A DNA stretch of 64,000 nucleotides from Pseudobacter sp. (GCA_017849455.1 JAFIGX010000020.1:124001-188000); one strand, 5' to 3'; counted from the first letter of the stretch, positions 25,976 through 35,608 are shown. Notes: generated from the sequence alone by a model not told the origin. Translations and numbers: made by a program.

Positions 25976-27127
25976 TTAATGTTGATGGGGACTGGCATTA
26001 GGATTGAGCCAACTGTCGGCCCGCTCATACAGCAGTGGCAGCAATCGTCGCCTGGCCAGCAGGAAGCGGCATTGCATGGTCATCCCTTTTTTCAGGAAAC
26101 CCTGAACGCCGTTCGACAACTGCAGCATGGTATTATTGAAACTGCATTTCACTTTGAAAACAGGCCGGTCATTGACGATGATGAAATCATTGTCTACCGC
26201 GATCACTTTTCCCTGCAGGATGCCCCAGGAATTGTAATTGAAGGCATCTACCTGGAACTTCACGGGCATGCCCGTCTGGATATACCCGATATCGCCGGGC
26301 GATACATAGCACTCGGCCACCAGCCCCGAATCGGGAGAGATATGACCGAGCACTTCACCGGCCTGCACGCTGCCACCCGCATACCGTCCGTTGAATTGTT
26401 GCAGGGTACCGCTTACCGGGGCCCTGATCACCAGCAGGTCTTTTTCTTTCTGCAACTGGTTCCTGCCTTCGTGGAACTGGTTGGCTTCCCGCCTTACCTG
26501 TTCGAGTTCCTGTTGCCAGCGGGCATTTTGTTCGGCTATCCTAGACTGGTAGACGGCCCTCGCCTGTTCATAAGCATATTTTTTTTCGAGCCATTCTTTC
26601 CGGGCCACTATCTTATCATCGTACAGTTTGCTGTACATGATGAAATCGGATTTAAGTCTGTCCACAATGGAGCGTTGCTCGGTCATAGCTGCCTGAAAGC
26701 TGAGGTATTGTTGTTTGTACTGACCGGAACGAACGAGATGGCCCGAGCCTCTGGCGAGCAGTTCGAGATCATGCTGGTAAGTTTGCCGTTTGTTCAATTC
26801 ATAGCTGGCCTGGTCGAGCTTGCTGTTGGTGATATCCTGTTGCAGGTACATCAGCACCTGCCCTTCCTTTACCGGCTGCCCTTCTTTAGCCAGTACCTGG
26901 GCGATGGTGGCGCCGGTAAGGCTGCGCAGATCGGTCTTTTCGATCACCGGCCTCACGATACCTGACACATTAACAGATACGTCGACCTTTATGAAAATAG
27001 CGGCGATAATGGCCACCACGATAGCTGCCAGAACGGAGCTGTAGATCAACTGGCTTTTCACACTGATACGGGGAAGCCAGGTGTAAGCGGAATGCTGCAT
27101 GACCGCTGCGGGGAATATCCTGGGCAT
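25976..27127 (-). CDS. HlyD-family periplasmic adaptor of the peptide exporter
   Basis: 383 aa. Seen: cytoplasmic N-tail, one membrane helix (SSVLAAIVVAIIAAIFI), a lipoyl-like half (VNVSGIVRPVIEKTDLRSLTGATI...VKEGQVLMYLQ), a long helical hairpin of about 150 residues, the second lipoyl half (VIRAPVSGTLQQFNGRYAGG) and a beta-barrel region. Membrane-fusion proteins of this kind bridge an inner-membrane ABC exporter to an outer-membrane channel. It is the first gene of the exporter operon. No TolC-like gene lies in the window, so the outer-membrane partner must be encoded elsewhere. Confidence 0.93.
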   Translation of the reverse strand: MPRIFPAAVMQHSAYTWLPRISVKSQLIYSSVLAAIVVAIIAAIFIKVDVSVNVSGIVRPVIEKTDLRSLTGATIAQVLAKEGQPVKEGQVLMYLQQDITNSKLDQASYELNKRQTYQHDLELLARGSGHLVRSGQYKQQYLSFQAAMTEQRSIVDRLKSDFIMYSKLYDDKIVARKEWLEKKYAYEQARAVYQSRIAEQNARWQQELEQVRREANQFHEGRNQLQKEKDLLVIRAPVSGTLQQFNGRYAGGSVQAGEVLGHISPDSGLVAECYVSPGDIGYIQTGMPVKFQVDAFNYNSWGILQGKVIAVDNDFIIVNDRPVFKVKCSFNNTMLQLSNGVQGFLKKGMTMQCRFLLARRRLLPLLYERADSWLNPNASPHQH

Positions 27128-27408
27128 GATGCAAAGGGTTTTAAATGCGATAAAATATTTTGCAGAGCTGTACTAATGGTCAGAGCGGAAAATAATTGGA
27201 ACGCTACGGAAGATTGGGTGGGGAGTTGTTATCGAATCAAACAGGTTAAAAAGGTATACGCAGGAATTACCGGTTCAGATTTAAAGTATGCACGTTATGG
27301 ATAAAATATATTTCAATTAAAACTTACAGGCATAAAATATATGTACCAGTATAGATACGAAGATAAAGATTTACTAACTATCACGATCCGACGAATTCTT
27401 GTTGGCTA
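27128..27408. other. Intergenic region upstream of the exporter operon
   Basis: 281 bp, AT-rich. No open frame of note and no copy of the 58-bp block of the peptide genes on either strand, so the exporter and its putative substrates do not appear to share that signal. The promoter of the HlyD/ABC operon should lie here. Confidence 0.5.
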
Positions 27409-27714
27409 CTAAAAATTGACCTCTTGCGGGTATTGTTGAGGAGTGGTGAGCGGCATATCTTTTGGCCCTTTGAGGGCAGTCATTCTGTCGGGCTTTGAGC
27501 GTTCAGCATCGATCTTATTCATTTGTTCCTGGAGCCGTTCCATATTTTTCATCATCCACTGGTGATGCGATAGCATCCATTGTTGCAGGGTATTCAATTG
27601 TTGATCGATGGCGCGGTATCTTTTTTTGACCGACAGCAGGGTTTGCCGGTAACTGATCAGACTGATCAACTGTATGGCACAAAGAATGCCTATGATGAAA
27701 AAAAGATAGCTCAT
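27409..27714 (-). CDS. Small membrane protein with coiled coil, 101 aa
   Basis: Not recognised. Seen: an N-terminal transmembrane helix (YLFFIIGILCAIQLISLISY), a predicted coiled coil rich in Gln, Met and His (RAIDQQLNTLQQWMLSHHQW, MERLQEQMNKID), and a Pro-rich tail. It lies 281 bp upstream of the exporter operon on the same strand. A small membrane protein beside a bacteriocin-like locus is a possible immunity protein, but nothing in the sequence proves a link. A terminator-like hairpin lies just before it. Confidence 0.55.
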   Translation of the reverse strand: MSYLFFIIGILCAIQLISLISYRQTLLSVKKRYRAIDQQLNTLQQWMLSHHQWMMKNMERLQEQMNKIDAERSKPDRMTALKGPKDMPLTTPQQYPQEVNF

Positions 27715-27738
27715 GAAAAAATAATTGGTTATTCCCGG

Positions 27739-27775
27739 AAAAAAAAGAAAGTGGTGGTAAAGACCACCACTTCTA
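27739..27775 (-). terminator. Terminator-like perfect hairpin upstream of the 101-aa gene
   Basis: AAGTGGTGGT, 4-nt loop, ACCACCACTT: a perfect 10-bp stem whose minus-strand 3' side runs into a T-rich tract. It would end minus-strand transcription arriving from the 27.8-28.3 kb region. A second, related hairpin (GTGGTTAAGACCAC) lies some 25 bp further on. Confidence 0.6.
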
Positions 27776-28337
27776 AACCTTCAAAACCCTGCCCGTGGTT
27801 AAGACCACGCGCTACTACAGGATTCAGGACAACGATCAGAATGGCTTTAATAGGCATTGAATCTTGGCTCCATTGGATAGTAGATGTAGCTGATTCAAAG
27901 AATACTGGAATAAATAGCCCTTGTAGCCTGTCCTTCATTCCTATAGTCCCCTATAGAAAGTACATTGGATTTTTGGAGATTTTATCTGAGGAACTTGGAT
28001 CTTCTGGTATATGACAGCCGACAAATAAATTTTCAGGTGCGGTTTTTTGGGCTGTTGCAATTGCCCTACAAATCTTGCTAATTCAAAAAGAAATTCAAAA
28101 AATTTGGGGAGGACAAAAAGTAGATCATTTCAAAATAATACAATAAATATGAGCCGGGTGGACAGGCCGGGGACTACTGCCAATCCGATGCAATACCCAG
28201 TTTGTAGTATTTCCATCCATTTTTTTTACAAATAAGAAAAGCCGGGCTTTCTACCGAAGCAGCAGAAAACACGGCCGGTACAGCTAAAACGGGCATTGAA
28301 CAGTATTTTATTATAACTAAACCTAACGTATATACGC
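27776..28337. other. Non-coding or decayed region, 560 bp
   Basis: No convincing gene on either strand. Open frames here (up to about 70 codons) have no start context, composition or motif to support them, and the longest minus-strand one reads through the terminator hairpin. Since the hairpin at its left end is oriented for minus-strand transcription, a minus-strand untranslated RNA or a lost gene is possible. Confidence 0.4.
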
Positions 28338-30062
28338 TTATTGTAAACTATCGAGATAGGTCCGGAGGCTTTCATCTTCCGGCAACCTTAGTTTTTTCTT
28401 GAGCCGGTACCTCGCTTTCTTCACACTTTCAGGTTCCACTGAAAAGATCCCCGCGATCTCTTTATTGGTCAGCCCCGATAAGGTGAAGCAGACCAGCTTT
28501 ACTTCATTGGGTGTGAGATCAGGGTGCTTTTTCGTGATCTTATCGATAGTATGTGCATGCAGCAGGTTGAAATTCTTGATGAATTCTCCCCAGTAATCAT
28601 TTTCACCCAACGTGGTTTTTATTTCTTTCGCCAGTTTCCTGAAGTCTGCATTATCGGTGGTGTTCAGCTTGTCCTGCAATTGCGCCAGGTACTCCGTTTT
28701 GTTCGCCAGCAATACGGAAGTAGTGGCGATCTGCGCCTGCAAGGACCTTGCTTCTGCCTTGGCCTTTTCGATGATCTCATTGGCCTCATGGACCGCAATT
28801 TGCTTTTCTTCTTCTATCAGTTCATAGGCTTTCCGGATCTCTATTTGTTTTTCCTGCTCGGCAACTTTCCGTGCAAAAGCCAGTGCATCTTTTTTCGCTT
28901 CATTGATATTCGACTGCACCTTCCTGTATCGCCGGTAGATCACGAAACTGAGTACGCTCATACCGATGAGCAGTAATGGTATGACCCTGCTCGGCCAGTT
29001 GCCGCCACCGTCTATATTGGTCTTTTTGGAAGGCAAGGTGCCGGGATAGATGGCACGCTGGAATGGCATGATCACTTCTTTCCCCTTCGCACTTAAACTG
29101 TCTTTCAGCACTTTTGCCTGCCGATCGTACGATTGGGCAAGCATGGAATCGGCATTCCTCAGATAGCAGGCCGACAGTGCATCGAGTATCCCTGTTTTGA
29201 TACTGCTGAATTTCCGGGTATTGTTGATCTCGTTCAATGCTCTGCGATAGCAGGCGATCGCTTTCTCCGTGCTGTCTGTGAGCATGTACAATGCTGCCCT
29301 GTCCTTCAAACAAAGTATGGTGTAATAATGATCGCCATCTGCCATGAACAAATTGAGCGCTTTTTCGTTGAGTGAAAGTGCCTGCTGATGCCGGCGGAGA
29401 TGCTGGTGCAATCCCTGCAACTGGTAATAAAGGAAGGAAAGCGTATGACGGTCGCCCGATTTCAGGGAAGCCAGTTCCAGTGAATCGAAGATGGCCATTG
29501 CTTTTTTACCGAGCTCGGATTGATGATAGCAAAGACCCAGGTAAACCAGGGCTTTCGGCACCAGGTGTTCCTGCTTCTGCACCACCGCCAGTGAACAGGC
29601 ATTCTGCAGGAATGTGATGGCTTCGGAATAACGGTCGAGCCTGTATAGTACACTGCCGATCGAATAATTGAGGAAAGGAAGCTCTTCAGGATAATCTTCT
29701 TCAATGGAGATCTTCAGGGCCTCCTGGTAAAAAATATAGGCCTGCATGAAATTCCGTTCGAGCTCGTATAGAGAGGCCAGTTGTTTGTAGCTGAGTACCT
29801 GGTATCTTGCGTTACTGGTACGCATTCCCAGATCTACGGCCGCCATCACATATTTCTCTGCTTCCTGGAAATTATCCTGGCTGGTGATCTCGTATAGTTG
29901 TTGAAGTAGGGAGAATTGCTGATCCGGTTTCCGGGCTTCGGCTAATTTTTGCAGTAGGGAATCCTTCTGATGAGGAAAGGCCGTCAGGGTAAGCGCAAGC
30001 AGTAGTTGACATAATAGAAAATAAGGTATAAGGGTTGTTGCCCTCGGATTTTTTTTGAACAT
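28338..30062 (-). CDS. Membrane-linked TPR protein with C-terminal LuxR-type HTH
   Basis: 574 aa. Seen: N-terminal signal or anchor helix (LIPYFLLCQLLLALTLTAF); TPR repeats from about residue 40 to 330 (units ending in LALY/YQEAL-like positions); a transmembrane helix (VIPLLLIGMSVLSFVIY, near residue 360); a coiled coil (residues 385-460); and a GerE/LuxR DNA-binding domain at the end (LTPNEVKLVCFTLSGLTNKEIAGIF). This layout, sensor repeats outside and HTH inside the cell, is common in Bacteroidota one-component regulators. Targets unknown. Divergent from the Nif3-like gene. Confidence 0.88.
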   Translation of the reverse strand: MFKKNPRATTLIPYFLLCQLLLALTLTAFPHQKDSLLQKLAEARKPDQQFSLLQQLYEITSQDNFQEAEKYVMAAVDLGMRTSNARYQVLSYKQLASLYELERNFMQAYIFYQEALKISIEEDYPEELPFLNYSIGSVLYRLDRYSEAITFLQNACSLAVVQKQEHLVPKALVYLGLCYHQSELGKKAMAIFDSLELASLKSGDRHTLSFLYYQLQGLHQHLRRHQQALSLNEKALNLFMADGDHYYTILCLKDRAALYMLTDSTEKAIACYRRALNEINNTRKFSSIKTGILDALSACYLRNADSMLAQSYDRQAKVLKDSLSAKGKEVIMPFQRAIYPGTLPSKKTNIDGGGNWPSRVIPLLLIGMSVLSFVIYRRYRKVQSNINEAKKDALAFARKVAEQEKQIEIRKAYELIEEEKQIAVHEANEIIEKAKAEARSLQAQIATTSVLLANKTEYLAQLQDKLNTTDNADFRKLAKEIKTTLGENDYWGEFIKNFNLLHAHTIDKITKKHPDLTPNEVKLVCFTLSGLTNKEIAGIFSVEPESVKKARYRLKKKLRLPEDESLRTYLDSLQ

Positions 30063-30339
30063 TTTTTCTTAGGATTATAGATAAAGAGGATAAAATATAA
30101 AGGTCGGAAAGATATTGGGATAACGAAATAAATCAAAAGAATAGAAAGTCTACCCGAATTAATAGGGAATGTTTACAAAAGACTACGATATGTCTACCCC
30201 GCTGTAAATCCGGGCCGAAGCCTGTCCACTCAAATGATTTTATTGTCCACCGTAAAAACTCTTAGTAATATTGACAGGCATGTATAGGGTATATACTAAT
30301 TACCTTCGTTTTCCTGTAAAATCCTAATTTCATGATGAT

Positions 30340-31443
30340 ATGAATATAACGATCCACACCATCACCTCCCATCTTGAATCACTCGCTTCCCCCGATCTCC
30401 AGGAATCGTATGATAATGCCGGACTGATCACCGGCGATCTATCCTGGAACTGTACAGGCATCCTTTGCACGCTCGATGCAACGGAAGAAGTGGTCCACGA
30501 GGCGATCAGCAGGCAATGCAACCTGGTGATAGCCCATCATCCCATCATCTTCGGCGGACTTAAAAAGATCAACGGGAAAAATTACGTAGAAAAAGCTGTG
30601 ATCGTTGCCATTAAAAATGATATTGCCATCTATGCCATTCATACCAATCTTGATAATGTACTCACTGGCGTGAATGGTAAGATCGCCGATAAGCTCGGAC
30701 TGGTGAACCGCGAAGTGCTGCTCCCCAAAACTTCCACCCTGCGCAAGCTTTTCACGTTCGTACCACTGGCCCAGGCCAACCAGGTGAGAGATGCCATATT
30801 CCAGGCAGGGGGCGGACAGATCGGCCAGTACAGCGAATGCAGTTTCGGTGTGGAAGGAACAGGCACCTTCAAGGCAGGTGATACTTCCAATCCCTTCGTG
30901 GGCCGGAAAGGAGAAAGGCATTATGAAAAGGAACTGAAGATCGAAGCCGTCTTCCCGGCCTACCTGCAACAGGCCATCGTGAAGGCCATGATCGATGCAC
31001 ATCCTTATGAAGAAGTGGCTTATGACGTGGTAAGCCTTGCCAATAGCCATCCGGGGATCGGGTCGGGACTGATAGGGGACATGCCCCAGGCAATGGAGGG
31101 GCCCGACTTTCTCGCCCTGCTCAAACGGCAATTCGATCTCCGGGTGATCCGGCATACGGTACTTCCCGGAAAGCCCATCCGGAAGGTGGCCCTATGCGGG
31201 GGAGCAGGCAGTTTCCTGATTTCCAGGGCTTTAGCTTCAAGGGCAGATATTTTCGTGACCGGCGACATGAAATATCATGAATTTTTTGATGCGAATGGCA
31301 GGATGGTCATTGCAGATATCGGGCATTATGAGAGCGAACAGTTTACCGTAGAGCTCCTGGTTGAGATTTTGCAGGAAAAATTCACTACCTTTGCCGTCCT
31401 TAAATCGGGTATATCGACCAACCCGGTCCATTATTATTCCTGA
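30340..31443 (+). CDS. Nif3-like dinuclear metal centre protein
   Basis: 367 aa, the long form with an inserted middle domain. Seen: metal-ligand motifs of the family at both ends: IAHHPIIFGG near residue 67 and GDMKYHEFFDANG plus DIGHYESEQ near the C-terminus; inserted CutA-like domain in between (residues 130-245). Members form toroidal hexamers with a two-metal site; often labelled GTP cyclohydrolase I type 2, an activity that is not settled for the family. Followed 31 bp later by the zinc-ribbon gene, a pairing seen in many bacteria. Confidence 0.93.
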   Translation: MNITIHTITSHLESLASPDLQESYDNAGLITGDLSWNCTGILCTLDATEEVVHEAISRQCNLVIAHHPIIFGGLKKINGKNYVEKAVIVAIKNDIAIYAIHTNLDNVLTGVNGKIADKLGLVNREVLLPKTSTLRKLFTFVPLAQANQVRDAIFQAGGGQIGQYSECSFGVEGTGTFKAGDTSNPFVGRKGERHYEKELKIEAVFPAYLQQAIVKAMIDAHPYEEVAYDVVSLANSHPGIGSGLIGDMPQAMEGPDFLALLKRQFDLRVIRHTVLPGKPIRKVALCGGAGSFLISRALASRADIFVTGDMKYHEFFDANGRMVIADIGHYESEQFTVELLVEILQEKFTTFAVLKSGISTNPVHYYS

Positions 31444-31474
31444 TCGCAAAACATTAATCAGTTTATTAAATATT

Positions 31475-32230
31475 ATGGCGAACGTAAAAGAATATTCAGT
31501 AGAGGAAAAATTATCCTCACTGGTTTCCCTCCAGAAAGTTGAGTCCAAGATCGATGAGATCCAGGTGTTGAAAGGAGAGCTCCCGATGGAAGTAAGCGAC
31601 CTGGAAGATGAGATCCAGGGCTTGCATGCGCGCCAGACCCGCATCGAAGAAGAGATCAATGGTATCCAGGAGTTCATCAATACCAAAAAGAACCTGATCA
31701 AGGAAGCAGAAGCCCTGATCAAGAAGTACGAAAAGCAAAGCGAGAATGTAAAGAACAGCCGCGAGTTTGAAGCGATCAACAAAGAGATCGAAATGCAGCA
31801 ACTGGAAATGAAGCTGGCTGAAAAACATATCCGCGATGCCAATGAAGAGATCGCTGAAAAAGTAGTGGTGCTCGATAAGGCCAAAAAGAATATCGCCAAT
31901 AAAGAAGGCGTACTGAATACTAAGAAAGGCGAACTGGAAAAGATCATCTCTTCTACTGAAAAAGAAGAAAAACATTTCAGTAAGCTGTCTTCAGAAGCCC
32001 GCGAAAAAGTGGAAGAGCGCCTGCTGAATTCCTTCGACCGCATCCGCAAGAACTACCGCAACGGCCTGGCTGTTGTACCGGTTGAACGCGATGCCTGCGG
32101 CGGGTGCTTCAATGCCATCCCTCCTCAACGCCAGAGTGAGATCCGTCAGCGCAAAAAGATCATCGTGTGCGAGAACTGTGGCCGCATCCTCGTTGACCGC
32201 GATCTGTTCGATACAGTGGAGGTGAAGTAA
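31475..32230 (+). CDS. Coiled-coil protein with C4-type zinc ribbon
   Basis: 251 aa from the ATG at 31475; the open frame extends 38 codons upstream into the Nif3-like gene but without a credible start. Seen: a long antiparallel coiled coil (residues 10-190, Glu/Lys/Ile-rich) and a C-terminal zinc ribbon with CGGCF and, 21 residues on, CENCG. The family (COG1579) binds nucleic acid or acts as a chaperone-like factor in other bacteria; its role in Bacteroidota is unknown. Co-directional with and 31 bp after the Nif3-like gene. Confidence 0.92.
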   Translation: MANVKEYSVEEKLSSLVSLQKVESKIDEIQVLKGELPMEVSDLEDEIQGLHARQTRIEEEINGIQEFINTKKNLIKEAEALIKKYEKQSENVKNSREFEAINKEIEMQQLEMKLAEKHIRDANEEIAEKVVVLDKAKKNIANKEGVLNTKKGELEKIISSTEKEEKHFSKLSSEAREKVEERLLNSFDRIRKNYRNGLAVVPVERDACGGCFNAIPPQRQSEIRQRKKIIVCENCGRILVDRDLFDTVEVK

Positions 32231-32237
32231 TGTAATA

Positions 32238-32327
32238 GTTGACAAGTTGATAGGTTGAAATGTTGATAGGGAAATTTCCGTATAGCGGACCTTCCTTATC
32301 AACATTTCAACTTTTTAACTATTCAAC
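32238..32327. repeat. Octad-armed inverted repeat (GTTGA class)
   Basis: Arms 32238-32273 and 32292-32327 are 36 bp with five or six mismatches. Each arm is a tandem of 8-mers built on GTTGA plus three bases (GTTGACAA, GTTGATAG, GTTGAAAT, GTTGATAG). Starts 7 bp after the zinc-ribbon stop and ends 15 bp before the next ATG. Confidence 0.85.
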
Positions 32328-32342
32328 TCCTATCTTGCACCC

Positions 32343-33854
32343 ATGAAGAAACGACCGGCACTTCATCGATACCGCCTCCTTTACGCCATCTGCCTGCCGG
32401 TGCTTTTTTCCTTTCAGGCCACTGCCCAAAAAGTTTTCGATTTCAATGCTCATTGCCGGCAGGCTTACAAAGAGATCATGCAACTGAAACTGCAGCACGG
32501 CCAGCAATTGCTCGACGAAGAGAAGGCCCGCCGGCCCGACAATCTCATACCGTACTATCTCGAAAATTATATCGACTTCTTCACTTTGTTCTTCAACGAA
32601 GACCCACAGGAATACAAAAAACGGTTTCCCAACCGCGAACAGCGGCTCGACCTGATGAGCAAGGGCCCCGAATCATCTCCCTTTTACCTGTATGCGAGAT
32701 CGGTGATCCATTTCCAATGGGCTGCCATCCGCATCAAATTCGGCTACCGGTGGGATGCAGGATGGGAATTCCGCCGGTCATTCCTGCAGGTGAAAGAGAA
32801 TATGACCTCATTCCCCTCATTCTCTCCCAACCTTCTGTACAACGGCGCCATGCAGGTAACGGTGAGCACTATCCCTGATGGTTACAAATGGCTGAGCAAT
32901 CTGTTGGGCATGAAAGGCAATATCAAAAAAGGCATGCAACTGGTAGAGGATTTTGTACACGGCAACGATGAATGGCAGCAGTTGTTCCATGAAGAAGCCA
33001 TCTTCTATTACTGTTATCTGCAGTTCTATATCAGGAACAACAAAGAAGGTGTTGCCCGTTTCATCGACGAACAACGGCTCGACCTGGTCAATAACCACCT
33101 CATGGCCTATCTGGCCACCAATCTCAGTCTCAACAACCAGCAGGGAGAAAAGGCCCTGAAGATCATGGAAGGAAGATCGGGTGCGCCTGGTTACCTGTCG
33201 ACCCCGGTTTGGGACCTTGAAATGGGCTATGTGAAACTGCACAGGCTCGAACCCGATGCGGTCATTTATTTCGACCGCTTTCTCAAACAGTTCAAAGGGA
33301 AATTTTATGTGAAAGATGCCTTGCAGAAAATGAGCTGGCTTTATTACCTGAAAGGCGACCAGGCAAAGGCCGATCAATGCAGGAGCAGCATCCTGAAGAA
33401 CGGTAATACAGATACGGAAGCAGATAAACAGGCGCAAAAAGAAGCGAGCACATCTTCCTGGCCCAATAAACTGTTATTGCAGGCCCGCCTTCTCAACGAT
33501 GGCGGCTATCACCGGGAAGCCCTCCGGCTCCTGCATGGAAAGAGCATCCATGATTTTTCCCTGCCCGAAGAACAACTGGAATTTGCTTACCGCGTCGGCC
33601 GCATCTATGATGACGTTGGCGCCGATGCAGAAGCTATCGGCTTTTACGAGGAAGCGGTCAGTATCGGTCAGGACCGCCGGGAATATTTCGCAGCAAGGGC
33701 TGCACTCCAGATAGGAATGATCTATGAACAACGTGGGGACCTTCCCACGGCCATCAGTTGGTTCGAACGCTGTATGAAAATGCCCGACCATGATTTTAAA
33801 AATTCCCTCGACCAGCGGGCGAAAGCAGGTGTGGAAAGATGCAAAGGGAATTGA
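32343..33854 (+). CDS. Secreted TPR-repeat protein
   Basis: 503 aa. Seen: signal peptide (LLYAICLPVLFSFQATAQ) and helical repeats throughout, with recognisable TPR units in the last third (PEEQLEFAYRVGRIYDDVGAD, AIGFYEEAVSIG, ALQIGMIYEQRGDLPTAISW). Likely periplasmic or outer-membrane-associated scaffold. It sits right after an octad inverted repeat, with a TATCTTGC box 4 bp before the ATG that resembles the -7 element of Bacteroidota promoters. Specific function unknown. Confidence 0.8.
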   Translation: MKKRPALHRYRLLYAICLPVLFSFQATAQKVFDFNAHCRQAYKEIMQLKLQHGQQLLDEEKARRPDNLIPYYLENYIDFFTLFFNEDPQEYKKRFPNREQRLDLMSKGPESSPFYLYARSVIHFQWAAIRIKFGYRWDAGWEFRRSFLQVKENMTSFPSFSPNLLYNGAMQVTVSTIPDGYKWLSNLLGMKGNIKKGMQLVEDFVHGNDEWQQLFHEEAIFYYCYLQFYIRNNKEGVARFIDEQRLDLVNNHLMAYLATNLSLNNQQGEKALKIMEGRSGAPGYLSTPVWDLEMGYVKLHRLEPDAVIYFDRFLKQFKGKFYVKDALQKMSWLYYLKGDQAKADQCRSSILKNGNTDTEADKQAQKEASTSSWPNKLLLQARLLNDGGYHREALRLLHGKSIHDFSLPEEQLEFAYRVGRIYDDVGADAEAIGFYEEAVSIGQDRREYFAARAALQIGMIYEQRGDLPTAISWFERCMKMPDHDFKNSLDQRAKAGVERCKGN

Positions 33855-33893
33855 TTTGAAAATGGAAATTTTCACATTAATTTGCTCTCACCT

Positions 33894-35552
33894 ATGTTGA
33901 AAAAACTGCATATACAGAACTATGCCATCATCGATGAGATCGAGATCGATTTCTCACCCAAACTGAATATCATTACCGGGGAAACGGGTGCAGGTAAATC
34001 CATCCTGATGGGCGCATTGTCGCTGATCCTGGGCGACAGGGCAGATCCATCCGTACTGCTCAATAAAGACAAGAAATGTTTTGTGGAAGGCGTGTTCGCC
34101 ACCGAAGGGAAAAAAGAAGTGAAACAATTCCTCCGCGAATACGATCTCGACGGAGAAGATGAACTGGTGGTGCGTCGCGAAATTGCGGCCAATGGGAAAT
34201 CGAGGGCCTTTGTCAATGATACGCCGGTGAACCTGGAACAATTGCGTGGACTGAGCGCCGCGCTCGTAGACCTTCATCGCCAGTTCGACACGCTGGAACT
34301 GGGCGAATCGGATTTTCAGCGTGATGTGCTGGATGCCATGGCAGGCCATACCGAGCTGTTGCAGCAATACCGCACTACCTACCTGCAATGGCAACATGCC
34401 CGCAAAGAGCTGGATGAGCTGCAGGAACAAAAAACACAGTTCACCAAAGAATATGACTATAACAAATTCCTCTTCGATGAACTGGAAGAAGCTGCTTTCA
34501 AAGAGAATGAACTGGAAGAGGCCGATCAAACGCTCAAACTCCTGAGCAACTCGGAAGGGATCAAGAATGCGCTGACCAGGGTTGCGCTTGAACTTCATGA
34601 AGGGGACCAGCCGATGGTGCAGCAACTCAAAGCGCTCTGTAACCAGTTACAGGCGTTCACTTCATTCCATGCAGATCTGCCGGCCTTATTAAGCAGGCTG
34701 CAATCGGCCCAGATAGAATTGCAGGATATCGCCGATGAAGTGGAGCGGCTGAACGATCATGTTCAGCACGATCCGCAGCGCATAGAACAGCTCAATGAAC
34801 GCATCACTATCGGGTATAAACTGATGAAAAAGCATGGCGTGCATACCACGGCAGAACTGCTGGCTATTAAAAGATCGCTGGAAGATAAACTACAGGCCGT
34901 GCTCAATATCGATGATGCTATTATCAGTAAGGGAAAAGTGGTGGAACAATTATTCGAAGAGGCAAAAAAATTGTCGGCCAGTATCAGTGCCGGCCGTCTG
35001 AAGCAGGTGAAACCGTTGCAGGACAACGTGAACAAATTGCTGGCCCAGGTGGGAATGCCCAATGCAAGAATGAAAGTGGAGGTCCAGGCGTTGGACGCTC
35101 TGGGACCGTATGGGGCAGATGCTGTAGAATTCCTGTTCGATGCCAACAAGAGCAACCGTTTCGAGCCTATCCGCAAAGTGGCGTCGGGCGGGGAATTGAG
35201 CCGCCTGATGCTTTGCATAAAATCGCTCGTTGCCAAATCGCTCGACCTGGCCACACTGATCTTCGATGAGATCGATACCGGTATATCCGGGGAGGCGGCC
35301 AAGCAGGTAGGCATCATCATGAAGGACCTCGCCAAAAAAAGACAGGTGATCAGCATCACGCATCAGCCACAGATCGCCGGAAAAGCGGATGCCCATTTCT
35401 TCGTATACAAGGAGATCAGGGGAGAAGCTATCAAAACGAATATCAAACTGCTGTCGCAGGAAGAACGGATCACGGCCATCGCCAAAATGCTGGGTGGCGA
35501 AAAGCCCACCGCTGCTGCATTGGAGAATGCGCGCGAAATGATGATGAATTGA
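33894..35552 (+). CDS. recN: DNA repair protein RecN
   Basis: 552 aa from the ATG four codons into the open frame. SMC-like ATPase that acts in double-strand break repair. Seen: Walker A GETGAGKS at residues 29-36, two long coiled-coil stretches (about 150-215 and 290-370), the signature VASGGELSRLML, the Walker B LIFDEIDTGISG and the D-loop/H-loop ITHQPQIAGKAD. The globular head is complete and the length is normal. Preceded by the TPR gene by 39 bp. Confidence 0.96.
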   Translation: MLKKLHIQNYAIIDEIEIDFSPKLNIITGETGAGKSILMGALSLILGDRADPSVLLNKDKKCFVEGVFATEGKKEVKQFLREYDLDGEDELVVRREIAANGKSRAFVNDTPVNLEQLRGLSAALVDLHRQFDTLELGESDFQRDVLDAMAGHTELLQQYRTTYLQWQHARKELDELQEQKTQFTKEYDYNKFLFDELEEAAFKENELEEADQTLKLLSNSEGIKNALTRVALELHEGDQPMVQQLKALCNQLQAFTSFHADLPALLSRLQSAQIELQDIADEVERLNDHVQHDPQRIEQLNERITIGYKLMKKHGVHTTAELLAIKRSLEDKLQAVLNIDDAIISKGKVVEQLFEEAKKLSASISAGRLKQVKPLQDNVNKLLAQVGMPNARMKVEVQALDALGPYGADAVEFLFDANKSNRFEPIRKVASGGELSRLMLCIKSLVAKSLDLATLIFDEIDTGISGEAAKQVGIIMKDLAKKRQVISITHQPQIAGKADAHFFVYKEIRGEAIKTNIKLLSQEERITAIAKMLGGEKPTAAALENAREMMMN

Positions 35553-35608
35553 GGAATGAAATAATAAAAGAAATTATATTTTTACGCGATCAACAATAAC
35601 CGATCATT

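Noticed and set aside
25954..26028. Upstream extension of the C39 exporter (25 codons)
   Set aside because: It overlaps the 3' end of the adaptor gene and precedes the conserved start MILKKNIRVKQHD; the later ATG leaves a normal 22-bp gap.
27409..27714. 101-aa membrane protein as a bacteriocin immunity protein
   Set aside because: Proximity and size alone support it; no sequence feature of known immunity families is seen, so it is not called as such.
28047..28235. 62-codon + strand open frame (begins MGCCNCPTN)
   Set aside because: No family resemblance, and low-complexity Asn/Ser-rich composition; judged chance.
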